NCBI RefSeq assembly: GCF_009671245.1
Contig: NZ_VTFS01000003.1
Coordinates: 248,001-312,000, forward strand
Origin: Marinicella rhabdoformis
Lineage (GTDB): Bacteria; Pseudomonadota; Gammaproteobacteria; Xanthomonadales; Marinicellaceae
Direction: 5' to 3'
DNA length: 64,000 nt
Shown piece by piece: positions 28,136-36,834 of this stretch. Numbering within the stretch: position 1 is the stretch's first letter; each line of letters opens with the position of its first letter. Under the pieces are notes generated by a model. That model saw only the letters and a list, made by a program, of their open reading frames with translations. It ran no database searches and was not told the origin of the DNA. Both the position numbers and the translations under genes were made by a program.

Positions 28136-29239
28136 TTAGGGCATGGCTGGTGGTTGATTATTTAACAAGCTTTCCACTTCATTCAATGTATCAGCAGCCA
28201 CCCACTCGGGCAATCCTGCAGTCCACATCAAAGTTTCTGCTTCTAACTCATGCTTTTCTATGAGCTCTTTCACTGCTGCTAAGTTTATTGGCCCTACACG
28301 TTTCCCAGCGATGACCGCAAAATAATGTTTTATGACCTCCGTTTTTTCAGGCATCGGTGGTGGGGCCAATGGATCGGTGGCATCGCCCTGTCCAAGCGCT
28401 TGACCAAATGATTGCGCCATACCAAAGCCCATCCCCATAGCCATACCAGAGCCTGCTGTACTTTGATTATTAGCTGCATCTCGCATCGACTGTGCTTGCT
28501 GATACCTTGTGAACCGATTTAAATCTCCAACAGCAATGGAGCTGGCACGTTCATCCAGTGCCCGCTCAACAGCTTCTGGAACTGACACATTCTCAACCAA
28601 TAAAGTTTCTAATGACAATCCATAGGCACCAAACATCGGTTGTAATTGATCTGTAAGGAACTTTCCTAAATCATCATAACTGGCTACCAAATCCAAAATA
28701 GGCACTTTGGCTTCACTGATCACTTTAGCAAATCCAGTTACAACCAAGTTTTTCAATTGACCTATGATTTCTTCTAAAACAAAATGACCATCGGTACCCA
28801 CAATTTCTTTGAGCATAAGACCTGGGTCTTTGATTTTAAAAGCATAAGAACCAAAAGCCCTTGTGCGAATGACACCGAATTCAGGGTCACGTAAAATCAA
28901 AGGATTTCGTAAACCCCACTTCATGTCAGTAAAAACGGTGCTATTGAAGAAGTAAACCTCTGCTTTAAAGGGACTTTCAAAGCCATGTTTCCAGCCCTGT
29001 AACGTTGAGAGGATTGGTACATTTGCTGTGGACAACTCATATAAACCGGGTGTAAAGACATCTGCCACTTCACCTTCATTCACTAAAATAGCAACCTGGC
29101 CTTCACGGACTGTCAACATGGCACCATTTTTTATTTCATTACCATATCGTGGAAAACGATACACCAAGGTATGTTGTGTATCATCCGTCCATTCTATGAC
29201 ATCAACCAGCTCTCCAAACAACTTATCCCATATGCCCAT
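28136..29239 (-). CDS. SPFH-domain protein with C-terminal GYF-like domain (YdjI-like)
   Basis: 367 residues. N-terminal SPFH/band-7-like domain (about 20-230, TVREGQVAILVNEGEVADVFTPG and LRDPEFGVIRTRAFG), a helical stretch with a Gly/Met/Ala-rich linker (AGSGMAMGMGFGMAQSFGQ, about 265-285), and a C-terminal GYF_2-type domain (YFAVIAGKRVGPINLAAV to the end). No transmembrane segment. Related to the YdjI or 'virion core' group that scaffolds membrane complexes. It lies just upstream of the zinc-ribbon gene and surely shares its transcript. Confidence 0.8.
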   Translation of the reverse strand: MGIWDKLFGELVDVIEWTDDTQHTLVYRFPRYGNEIKNGAMLTVREGQVAILVNEGEVADVFTPGLYELSTANVPILSTLQGWKHGFESPFKAEVYFFNSTVFTDMKWGLRNPLILRDPEFGVIRTRAFGSYAFKIKDPGLMLKEIVGTDGHFVLEEIIGQLKNLVVTGFAKVISEAKVPILDLVASYDDLGKFLTDQLQPMFGAYGLSLETLLVENVSVPEAVERALDERASSIAVGDLNRFTRYQQAQSMRDAANNQSTAGSGMAMGMGFGMAQSFGQALGQGDATDPLAPPPMPEKTEVIKHYFAVIAGKRVGPINLAAVKELIEKHELEAETLMWTAGLPEWVAADTLNEVESLLNNQPPAMP

Positions 29240-29310
29240 CAGCCTTGCCCTCTTGATTAAAAATAACTATTATAGCAACACAATTAAATAACATAAATAG
29301 CCCAAAAATA

Positions 29311-29769
29311 ATGTCCTATCAAATAGCAATCAATGACCCCACCTTAGGTCCTCATTTTAAAACATTGAATCTGGCATGGCTTGAAAAGTACTTTGTTGTT
29401 GAACCCATTGATGAACAGGTTCTTTCTCAACCACAAAAAATCATTCAGCAAGGTGGTTTTATTTTCTACATATTGGATAATAACCGTGTATTGGGCTGTT
29501 GCGCATTGAAACACCACGGTGATCAAGTTTATGAATTAACCAAAATGGCCGTTACTAAAACAAGCCAAGGCAAAGGCTTAGGTAAAAGATTGATGGACGC
29601 TTGTATTTCACATTTTGAATCCATTCCTGGTAAATCATTGTATTTAGAAACCAATTCCTCACTCAAGACGGCCATCAAACTTTATGAAAAATATCACTTT
29701 GTTGCTAAGGAGTGTCCTTTTAACACCCCTTATGACCGTGCTGATTATTATATGGAATGGCAGGGTTAA
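29311..29769 (+). CDS. GNAT family N-acetyltransferase
   Basis: 152 residues covering one GNAT domain. The acetyl-CoA loop is KTSQGKGLGKRLM, preceded by YELTKMAVT and followed by LYLETNSSLKTAIKLYEKYHF. Substrate unknown: small molecule or protein N-terminus are both possible. Single rightward gene, divergent from the SPFH gene and convergent with the glycine-zipper gene. Confidence 0.85.
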   Translation: MSYQIAINDPTLGPHFKTLNLAWLEKYFVVEPIDEQVLSQPQKIIQQGGFIFYILDNNRVLGCCALKHHGDQVYELTKMAVTKTSQGKGLGKRLMDACISHFESIPGKSLYLETNSSLKTAIKLYEKYHFVAKECPFNTPYDRADYYMEWQG

Positions 29770-29790
29770 AAAAACACTTGAATAATCGCT

Positions 29791-30288
29791 TTATTCAATT
29801 ACCGAAACATTCAATCGCAGCTTAATTTGATCACCAGGGTACTCAGCCATTTCAATATACCTTAACTCACCGTTATATCGATAAGACACGTCATAACCTA
29901 TGAGCTGTTCCTCTTCAACATAGACAGTATCAATAAAGCACCTGGTTTCTACTTCATGATAGCGATTCCGGGCTTTGTCCTTTTGTGCACCCACACTGGC
30001 GCCAATCATAACACCAGCAATTGTAGCGGCATCCCTTCCACTGCCTCTTCCGAACTTGTTGCCAATGGCACCACCAATAATTCCACCAAGGATTGAACCG
30101 CCTTTGTGTTTTTTGCTGTACCGTTTATCGAGTGGCATACGCTCACAAATTTCCCTACTCTCAGGTACTGAAATGGTTTCTATGATCGGCTGTGCGTCTA
30201 TTACATCAACATAAATCACATCATTATATCGGCCAGCTAAAGCCACGCCACTCAACACCAGTGACAACATTAAACATGTATTTTTCAT
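29791..30288 (-). CDS. exported glycine-zipper (2TM) protein
   Basis: 165 residues from the ATG at 30288, which has a good Shine-Dalgarno (GAGGTG) and opens a signal peptide (cleavage near ALA, residue 18). A glycine-zipper segment (GGSILGGIIGGAIGNKFG to MIGASVGA) sits in the middle, as in SlyB, PcpB and related envelope proteins, followed by a beta-rich tail. The frame is open 52 codons further upstream but that part overlaps a set of stem-loops and has no homology-like character. Function unknown; outer-membrane association is likely. Confidence 0.78.
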   Translation of the reverse strand: MKNTCLMLSLVLSGVALAGRYNDVIYVDVIDAQPIIETISVPESREICERMPLDKRYSKKHKGGSILGGIIGGAIGNKFGRGSGRDAATIAGVMIGASVGAQKDKARNRYHEVETRCFIDTVYVEEEQLIGYDVSYRYNGELRYIEMAEYPGDQIKLRLNVSVIE

Positions 30289-30402
30289 TTTGCACCTCAA
30301 AATTATGGTATACGAAATATCATAGTTGCCTCGAAGTGAACAAAAACTGAATAAAGAAGCAGAAATAGTAAGAAAATTAACTAAAAAGCGTGAGATTTGC
30401 AA

Positions 30403-30525
30403 AAGGTTGGCCGAGAAAAACTCGGCCAACAAAGGCGACATCATAACCCTATGATGTCAACCCATGTTCACTTCAAGGACTTTGACCATATCCTGTGTAG
30501 AAGTGAACTTACCCACGGGTAGAAT
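30403..30525 (-). ncRNA. candidate structured RNA: four consecutive stem-loops
   Basis: Read leftward: ACCC/GGGT (30511-30520); a perfect 9-bp stem GTTCACTTC/GAAGTGAAC with a 25-nt loop (30466-30508) that can add an inner AGGA/TCCT; a perfect 9-bp stem GACATCATA/TATGATGTC with a 4-nt loop (30437-30458); a perfect 10-bp stem GTTGGCCGAG/CTCGGCCAAC with a 5-nt loop (30406-30430), followed by CCTTTT. The loop of the second hairpin has ACAGGAT, close to a CsrA site. It lies between the EAL gene and the glycine-zipper gene, both leftward, so it is either a small RNA or a leader/3' UTR. Confidence 0.5.
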
Positions 30526-30567
30526 TCTAAGCCAAAACATGCCAAAAGTCATGGTTTTTTTATGCCC

Positions 30568-31710
30568 TTATTTTTCTGTCAATTTTAATACATCAGATTC
30601 TGACATGGGTCTACCAAAGTAATAGCCCTGACCATAATCAAATCCCAACAGCTTTAAAGATTGATATTGCTCTTTTTCTTCAACACCTTCTGCTACCAGT
30701 TTCATACCTAGATCAGTACCAATCCTTGCTATTGACTGAAGAACCGTTGCGTATTTTTTATTTTCAAACATATTTCTAATAAACACTTGGTCCACTTTCA
30801 AAACATCAAAATCTAATTCAACTAGCTGTTGCATACCAGAATGACCAGTACCAAAGTCGTCAGCACATATTGGAAAACCTAATGCTTTACATTTATGAAT
30901 CCATTCATTGGCTTGTTCAAAATCAACAACCATAGTTTCTGTTATTTCTAACTTCAGCCGCGATGGAGCCACACCATTTTGCTTCATTAAATTAACCACA
31001 TGCTGTAGGAACAAATCATTATCTAACTGTTTAGGTGAAACATTGATATTAATAAAATAATGTTCAGGTAAACGACTGAGTACCTGACACGCTCTTTCAA
31101 ATACCAAGCGCCCAACATCCACTATTAAATCAGTTTCTTCGGCCAAAGTTATAAACTCAAAAGGAGATATCACCCCTTTATCTGGGTGCTCCCAACGACT
31201 CAACGCTTCAAAACCAGCAATGTCTCCTGTAGCGATGTCATTTATAGGCTGATAAACTGTTTCAATTTGTTGGTTCCCTATTGCTGTTCTTAACTCACTT
31301 TCAAGCTTAATTTTCGTTAACCCAGCATCTTCAATGACTGATTCGACTTCTGAAAAAAGGACATCACTATCCAATGATGTATCATTAGACAGCAGCGATC
31401 TGAACCTTTTTAACAATACACGCACCAACGCCTTAACAATTGGGTCACTGCCTTGCAGTCGCTCTGTTATTTGATTTGTTTTGACCTTTAACAAAGCCAC
31501 CTGAGTAAGCGCCCTGGCTGAAGTAGATCGGGGCTTTTGATCAAGAACCCCCATCTCACCGAACAAATCGCCAACCACTAATGTATCAAGAGATTCATCT
31601 TCAATGAAGATATCAACTTTGCCATGCTCAATTACATAAGCACAGTCTGAAGTTTCACCTTGGTGAAAAATCACCTCTCCTGCTTCATAAAATCTCAGAT
31701 GTGAACCCAT
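30568..31710 (-). CDS. c-di-GMP phosphodiesterase with N-terminal cNMP-binding domain
   Basis: 380 residues, cytoplasmic. A cyclic-nucleotide-binding (CRP-like) domain (about 1-110; GDLFGEMGVLDQKPRSTSARA) precedes an EAL domain (about 145-378). The EAL catalytic set looks complete: FEALSRWEH (168-170), INVSPKQL, LEITETMVV, DDFGTGHSG, LKVDQVF, EGVEE. It should hydrolyse c-di-GMP under control of a nucleotide ligand; which ligand is unknown. No GGDEF domain. A structured RNA candidate follows its 3' end. Confidence 0.88.
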   Translation of the reverse strand: MGSHLRFYEAGEVIFHQGETSDCAYVIEHGKVDIFIEDESLDTLVVGDLFGEMGVLDQKPRSTSARALTQVALLKVKTNQITERLQGSDPIVKALVRVLLKRFRSLLSNDTSLDSDVLFSEVESVIEDAGLTKIKLESELRTAIGNQQIETVYQPINDIATGDIAGFEALSRWEHPDKGVISPFEFITLAEETDLIVDVGRLVFERACQVLSRLPEHYFININVSPKQLDNDLFLQHVVNLMKQNGVAPSRLKLEITETMVVDFEQANEWIHKCKALGFPICADDFGTGHSGMQQLVELDFDVLKVDQVFIRNMFENKKYATVLQSIARIGTDLGMKLVAEGVEEKEQYQSLKLLGFDYGQGYYFGRPMSESDVLKLTEK

Positions 31711-31800
31711 AATTTGCTCCAGTTACTTATACTTATTCTGAATTGTTTTATGGAAAATAACAACTGAAACTACCATTACTGCAAATATTGTATTTTTTTC

Positions 31801-31831
31801 AAAAAAAAACCCCGGAAGTATCCGGGGTTTT
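31801..31831 (-). terminator. ppiD terminator
   Basis: Perfect 11-bp stem AAAACCCCGGA/TCCGGGGTTTT with a 4-nt loop, followed leftward by a T tract; 22 bp past the ppiD stop. Confidence 0.92.
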
Positions 31832-31853
31832 AATTAACAGCTGATTGTTGCTT

Positions 31854-33743
31854 TTAGAAACCAGTCTGACTGAGCATATCTTCATTGATATAAACATCCG
31901 CTTTTTCTCTGAGTGCTTTAATCAACAATTGTTGTTCATTGGCTTTAACATTTCTGCTTAATTGGGCCGTTTCACTATTTAAATCAACATTTTCCAAGTC
32001 AGCATCATTAATTTGGGTCAATTTAACCAATGCAACATCATTTCCATTGGCTTCAAGAAGCACTGTAGAGTCTCCTTCATTAAGTTCAGTTGAAAAAACA
32101 TTAGCAACCAAAGTAAATGGGTGTTCTGATCCCGTTCTTTTTACATCAGTTGCTACAACTAATGTTAAATCATTCTCATCAGCCAACTGCTGTAAAGTCT
32201 GTCCGTCATTTGCCGATGTTAATAGTTTCTCAGCAAGTTCATCAGCCATAGCCTTAGCCTGTTCATTTTTAACAGCCGCAGCCACAGACTCTCTCACTTC
32301 TTCGAGAGGCTTCAATGCAGCTTCTTTACTTTCATTGATATGAATAAAGACAATATGTGTGTCAGAAATATTGATCACATCAGAGTTTTGTAGATCATCC
32401 TTTACCAAACCTGAAAATGCCGCTTCTCTAAAATCTGCATTAGCTGCCAAACCTTCACCGCTGTTTCTGGTAAATAATCCAGTTGTTTTCAATTCAAAAC
32501 CAGAATCTTCAGCTACAGAATCTAAATTGTCTTCAGCATCCAAAACCAAAGCCGCCAACTCACTGGCCTTGTCTAAAAATAGATTTTCCGCTTTTTGAGC
32601 TTGCAAAGCTTGAACAATGTCATTCTTTACTTCTTCAAAAATAGGGCCATCTGATGCTTTTATTTCATGCAATTTAATTAAATGGTAACCAAAACTGGTT
32701 TTAACTGGCTCGGAAACAGTACCTTCAGACATAGAAAATAAGGCTTCATCAAATTCTGCGACCATGTCACCAGAATTAACCCATCCCAAATCTCCACCTT
32801 GAGCTGCAGAACCTGGATCTTCTGAGTTTTCTTTCGCTAATTCTGCAAAATCTGCACCTTCATCAATTAGCTGCTTCAACGATGCGATTTTTGTTTGTGC
32901 ATCGTCTGAGTCATTAATTAATATGTGTGAAGCCAATCGCTGTTCACCTTTTTGATACAAGACTTTATTTTTTTCAAAATCTTCCAAGGCCTCTTGTTCA
33001 GATATTTGAATATCCGCAGCCACAGTTTCTGCATTCAACTCAATATAATCAACAGCAACTTGGGGTTCTGTCATGTATTGGTCATGATGGTTGTCATAAT
33101 AAGTTTTGATGTCTTCATCACTCAACTCTATGCTTTCTAGGAATGGTTGCGGAGACACGACAACATAATCAAAATTTCTGGTTTGTAGATTTAAAGCAGC
33201 TATACTTTTTTGCTCTGCAGGAGTCACGAAGTTGGTTAAATCAACAGCGTCGTTAATAGCGGTTGCTATAAGTCCATCAGTAATCTTGCCCTGTAAAATA
33301 GTAGCGGATTGGTTTGTTTGAGATAAGAAGGAAGCATACAGTTCAGGACTGAATTTACCTGAAGCGTCTTTAAAAGTAGCAGCGTCTTCTATAATTGCCC
33401 TAATTTCAGATGCTGTCACTACATAGCCACTGTCTGCTGCTGCTTGTTTGAACAACTCATTGTTTATCATTGATTCCAAGAAATTTCGTTTCATCATTGG
33501 AGATTCGAAATAACTCGGGTCAAACCCTTCGCCAAACTGGTTCATTAAATTCTGTCTATACTGACTAAATTGTTGACTGTACTCATTGATGGAAATTTTT
33601 TCACCATTGACGACAGCTACAGCATCATTGCTTGATTGTGTGAAGTAATCTTGCACACCCCACATGGCAAATGCCAAAATCAACAACCCCATGACAAAGG
33701 TCATTAACAAACCTGAAGATTTCTTTCTGATCCAAGTTAACAT
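31854..33743 (-). CDS. ppiD: periplasmic folding chaperone / peptidyl-prolyl isomerase PpiD
   Basis: 629 residues, the usual length. A short cytoplasmic start, one transmembrane anchor (about 12-34), a SurA-like chaperone domain, then a parvulin rotamase domain (about 265-360: ASHILINDS, NSEDPGSAAQGGDLGWVNSGDMV, FGYHLIKL), and a second SurA-like part. Works at the Sec translocon on emerging exported proteins. Position after hupB with two tRNAs between is shared with pseudomonads. Own terminator. Confidence 0.94.
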   Translation of the reverse strand: MLTWIRKKSSGLLMTFVMGLLILAFAMWGVQDYFTQSSNDAVAVVNGEKISINEYSQQFSQYRQNLMNQFGEGFDPSYFESPMMKRNFLESMINNELFKQAAADSGYVVTASEIRAIIEDAATFKDASGKFSPELYASFLSQTNQSATILQGKITDGLIATAINDAVDLTNFVTPAEQKSIAALNLQTRNFDYVVVSPQPFLESIELSDEDIKTYYDNHHDQYMTEPQVAVDYIELNAETVAADIQISEQEALEDFEKNKVLYQKGEQRLASHILINDSDDAQTKIASLKQLIDEGADFAELAKENSEDPGSAAQGGDLGWVNSGDMVAEFDEALFSMSEGTVSEPVKTSFGYHLIKLHEIKASDGPIFEEVKNDIVQALQAQKAENLFLDKASELAALVLDAEDNLDSVAEDSGFELKTTGLFTRNSGEGLAANADFREAAFSGLVKDDLQNSDVINISDTHIVFIHINESKEAALKPLEEVRESVAAAVKNEQAKAMADELAEKLLTSANDGQTLQQLADENDLTLVVATDVKRTGSEHPFTLVANVFSTELNEGDSTVLLEANGNDVALVKLTQINDADLENVDLNSETAQLSRNVKANEQQLLIKALREKADVYINEDMLSQTGF

Positions 33744-33770
33744 ATTTAATATACCTAAAAATAACTAAAA

Positions 33771-33798
33771 AAAAAGGGTGTCATATGACACCCTTTTT
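33771..33798. terminator. perfect 28-nt palindromic terminator
   Basis: A5-GGGTGTCAT/ATGACACCC-T5 perfect palindrome between tRNA-Asp and ppiD; ends the hupB-tRNA transcript leftward and can act in both directions. Confidence 0.88.
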
Positions 33799-33802
33799 AG
33801 TA

Positions 33803-33879
33803 TGGCGGAGCGGACGGGACTCGAACCCGCGACCCCCGGCGTGACAGGCCGGTATTCTAACCAACTGAACTACCGCTCC
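33803..33879 (-). tRNA. tRNA-Asp (anticodon GTC)
   Basis: 77 nt including CCA. Acceptor GGAGCGG; anticodon loop CTGTCAC in a CCGGC/GCCGG stem; T loop GTTCGAGTC region intact. Second of two tRNAs after hupB. Confidence 0.96.
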
Positions 33880-33884
33880 GAATC

Positions 33885-33960
33885 TGGTGGGTGCTGAGGG
33901 GATCGAACCCCCGACCCTCGCCTTGTAAGGGCGATGCTCTCCCAGCTGAGCTAAGCACCC
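33885..33960 (-). tRNA. tRNA-Val (anticodon TAC)
   Basis: 76 nt including CCA. Acceptor GGGTGCT; anticodon loop CTTACAA in a CGCC/GGCG stem. Lies 14 bp past hupB and 5 bp before tRNA-Asp, so hupB and the tRNAs may share a transcript. Confidence 0.96.
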
Positions 33961-33974
33961 GATTCAGTGGAGCG

Positions 33975-34247
33975 TCAGTTTACTGCATCTTTAAGTGCTT
34001 TACCAGCCTTAAATGAAGGAATTTTAGCAGCTTTAATTTCAATGGTTTCGCCAGTGCGTGGGTTGCGACCTTGACGGGCAGCACGCGCTTTAACAGAAAA
34101 AGTACCGAAGCCAACAAACGTTAATTTGTCATCATTTTTCATGGCATCAGTAATAGTACCAACTACTGCATCAAATACGTCTGAAGCGGTGTTTTGAGAT
34201 ACATCAGCAGATTCTGCAACTGCTCTGATAAAATCTTGTTTTTTCAT
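33975..34247 (-). CDS. hupB: DNA-binding protein HU-beta
   Basis: 90 residues, full length. Nucleoid protein; dimer that bends DNA. Diagnostic blocks are GFGTFSVKARAAR, GRNPRTGETIEI with the DNA-intercalating Pro, and FKAGKALKDAVN. A GAAGGAG-like Shine-Dalgarno precedes the ATG. Located downstream of lon in the standard gammaproteobacterial order, with about 180 bp of non-coding DNA in front that should carry its promoter. Confidence 0.96.
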   Translation of the reverse strand: MKKQDFIRAVAESADVSQNTASDVFDAVVGTITDAMKNDDKLTFVGFGTFSVKARAARQGRNPRTGETIEIKAAKIPSFKAGKALKDAVN

Positions 34248-34426
34248 TTCTTAACTCCTTCGTTCTTATTTTTAAATCCGACATTCCGTCGAGAAAGGCG
34301 CATTTTATACTAACATTTAGCATTTAGGCCAATTTATTTTAACTATTTTTAATCTTTTTTATTTTTTCTTGAAATCATCAATAAAAGCGACCAACACCTA
34401 CAACATTTGGGTTCTAATTTCCAGCG

Positions 34427-36820
34427 TTAATGACGATTTTCTTTGCCAGAATCCTTAGTTTTAACTACTTTGTCTGCACCCTCGATAACAACATCTTTTT
34501 TATCTATTGGCACTATTTTCTGAAACAAAGCCAAAGTCAACACCTCATCAATCCATTTAACAGGAATGATTGATAGCTGCTCTTTGATATTATCAGGCAT
34601 TTCTTTCAAGTCTTTTTCATTTTCATGTGGAATAATTACAGTCTTAATTCCACCCCTTAAAGCCGCCAGTAACTTTTCCTTTAATCCACCAATGGCCAAC
34701 ACCCTGCCTCGTAAAGTAATTTCTCCTGTCATAGCAACTGTTCGCTTAACCGGATTCTCCGTTAATGCAGAGACCAAAGCCGTACACATACCAATTCCAG
34801 CACTTGGGCCATCTTTAGGAGTTGCACCTTCTGGCACATGAATATGAATGTCGTTGGTTTTAAACAAAGATTCATCAACACCTAACAGATGCGATCTTGA
34901 TTTAACTACAGACAAAGCTGCTTGGATTGACTCTTTCATCACATTGCCCAAATGGCCTGTCAATGTCAACTTGCCGGAACCTGGATAAACGGCAGCTTCA
35001 ATTTGCAATAAATCACCTCCCACTTCAGTCCACGCCAGACCGGTTACGACTCCCACTTCGTCTTTTTTCTCTGCCACACCATAGCTGCATTTGTGAACAC
35101 CTAAAAATTCATCAATATTTTTAACTGACACATTGATTGTATTCACTTTTTCATCAGTTAATATTTTTTTAACCGCCTTTCTAGCAACTTTTGCGATTTC
35201 TCGTTCTAAATTTCTAACACCTGACTCGCGTGTGTAAAAACGAACTATCTCTTTGATGGCAGCCTTTGATATTTTGACTTCTGATTTACCTAAGCCATGC
35301 GCTTTCAATTGTTTAGGAATCAAATAACGAAGGGCAATTTCAATTTTTTCCTCTTCGGTATATCCAGGGATTCGAATAATCTCCATGCGATCACGCAATG
35401 GTCCTGGAATATTCAAAGAGTTCGCTGTAGCAATAAACATCACCTCTGAAAGATCAAAGTCAACTTCTAAGTAATGGTCGGCAAAAGCGTTATTCTGTTC
35501 CGGATCCAATACTTCGAGTAACGCAGCTGCAGGGTCACCACGAAAATCTCGTGACATTTTATCTAATTCATCCAAAATCATAACAGGGTTGCATTTTTTA
35601 ACCTTGCTTAAATTTTGTATAACTCTACCAGGCATAGAGCCTATATAGGTTCTTCTATGACCCCTGATTTCTGACTCATCAGACACACCGCCCAATGAAA
35701 ATCTACTGAAAGCTCTATTAGTGGCTTTGGCAATTGATTTACCCAAAGAGGTTTTACCCACACCTGGCGGTCCCACAAGGCACATGATGGCACCTTTCAT
35801 TTTGGGTGTTCTTTGTTGTACCGCTAGGTACTCAAGGATTCTTTCTTTAATTTCCTCTAAGCCATAATGATCTTCATCTAACACTTGCTTTGCATAAGCC
35901 AAATCCAGCTTTAATTCAGATCTTTGCTCCCATGGCAAGGCCAAAACTGTATCCAAATAATTCCTGACCACAGTCGCTTCAGCAGACATGGGCGGCATCA
36001 TTTGCAGCTTTTTAAATTCAGAATCAATTTTTTCTTTAGCTGTTGGTGACAATTTTGTTTCGGCAATTTTTTTCTCTAATTCACCATACTCAGAATTACT
36101 TTCATCAATATCAGTTAACTCTTTTTTGATTGCCTTGATTTGTTCGTTTAAATAGTACTCACGTTGATTTTTTTCTATTTGTCCTTTGACACGTCCACGG
36201 ATTTTCTTTTCCATGACCATCATTTCCAATTCTTTTTCAATCAGCGTCAGAATGTATTCCAAGCGTGCCTGTGTGTCGAGAATTTCTAATATGGTTTGCT
36301 TTTCTTGGTGTTTGATTTGCAAATGAGCAGAAACAGTGTCAGTTAACTTTTGAAAGCTTTCTATACTTCCAATGTTATTCAATATTTCTTTAGGAATCTT
36401 TTTATGCTTACCTACATAATCTGAAAAACGTTCACGCAATGCCCTTTTAAGCGCAACAGTCTCAGCATTGCTTTCAGGCTCTAGACATTCAAGTTCTATA
36501 TAGTCAGATTTAAAATATTCGGTATCTTCAAGGTTTTGAAGCTGTACACGTGATTTGCCTTCAATCAAGACTTTATGCGTACCATCTTGTAACTTAACCA
36601 TCTGCAATATAGAAGATAAAGTACCAACATCAAACACATCAGAAATTTGAGGCTGGTCTTCTTCTGGAAGGCGTTGTGCCACCAAAATAACAGGAGAATT
36701 GTCCTTCATCGCTGTTTCCAACGCTTTAATCGATTTCTCCCTGCCAACAAATAATGGAACCACCATACCAGGAAATACCACCACATCTCTCAGTGGTAAT
36801 ACGGATGTTTTATTAGTCAT
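34427..36820 (-). CDS. lon: ATP-dependent protease Lon
   Basis: 797 residues. N-terminal substrate-binding domain, AAA+ module with Walker A GPPGVGKTS and Walker B MILDELDKM, and C-terminal protease domain with the Ser-Lys dyad (DGPSAGIGM with the Ser; GLKEKLLAA with the Lys). Degrades misfolded and regulatory proteins, in the cytoplasm. Only 14 bp separate it from clpX, so it can be read from the clpP-clpX transcript. The C-terminal tail after about 775 is a short charged extension (VKTKDSGKENRH). Confidence 0.97.
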   Translation of the reverse strand: MTNKTSVLPLRDVVVFPGMVVPLFVGREKSIKALETAMKDNSPVILVAQRLPEEDQPQISDVFDVGTLSSILQMVKLQDGTHKVLIEGKSRVQLQNLEDTEYFKSDYIELECLEPESNAETVALKRALRERFSDYVGKHKKIPKEILNNIGSIESFQKLTDTVSAHLQIKHQEKQTILEILDTQARLEYILTLIEKELEMMVMEKKIRGRVKGQIEKNQREYYLNEQIKAIKKELTDIDESNSEYGELEKKIAETKLSPTAKEKIDSEFKKLQMMPPMSAEATVVRNYLDTVLALPWEQRSELKLDLAYAKQVLDEDHYGLEEIKERILEYLAVQQRTPKMKGAIMCLVGPPGVGKTSLGKSIAKATNRAFSRFSLGGVSDESEIRGHRRTYIGSMPGRVIQNLSKVKKCNPVMILDELDKMSRDFRGDPAAALLEVLDPEQNNAFADHYLEVDFDLSEVMFIATANSLNIPGPLRDRMEIIRIPGYTEEEKIEIALRYLIPKQLKAHGLGKSEVKISKAAIKEIVRFYTRESGVRNLEREIAKVARKAVKKILTDEKVNTINVSVKNIDEFLGVHKCSYGVAEKKDEVGVVTGLAWTEVGGDLLQIEAAVYPGSGKLTLTGHLGNVMKESIQAALSVVKSRSHLLGVDESLFKTNDIHIHVPEGATPKDGPSAGIGMCTALVSALTENPVKRTVAMTGEITLRGRVLAIGGLKEKLLAALRGGIKTVIIPHENEKDLKEMPDNIKEQLSIIPVKWIDEVLTLALFQKIVPIDKKDVVIEGADKVVKTKDSGKENRH

Positions 36821-36834
36821 GCTGTCTCTCTTTG

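Noticed and set aside
30406-30430. Possible integron attC site
   Set aside because: GTTGGCC and GGCCAAC are at the ends but in the wrong order for R'' and R', and there is no cassette or integrase.
30289-30444. N-terminal extension of the glycine-zipper protein
   Set aside because: The internal ATG at 30288 has a clear Shine-Dalgarno and begins a signal peptide; the extension coincides with the stem-loops.
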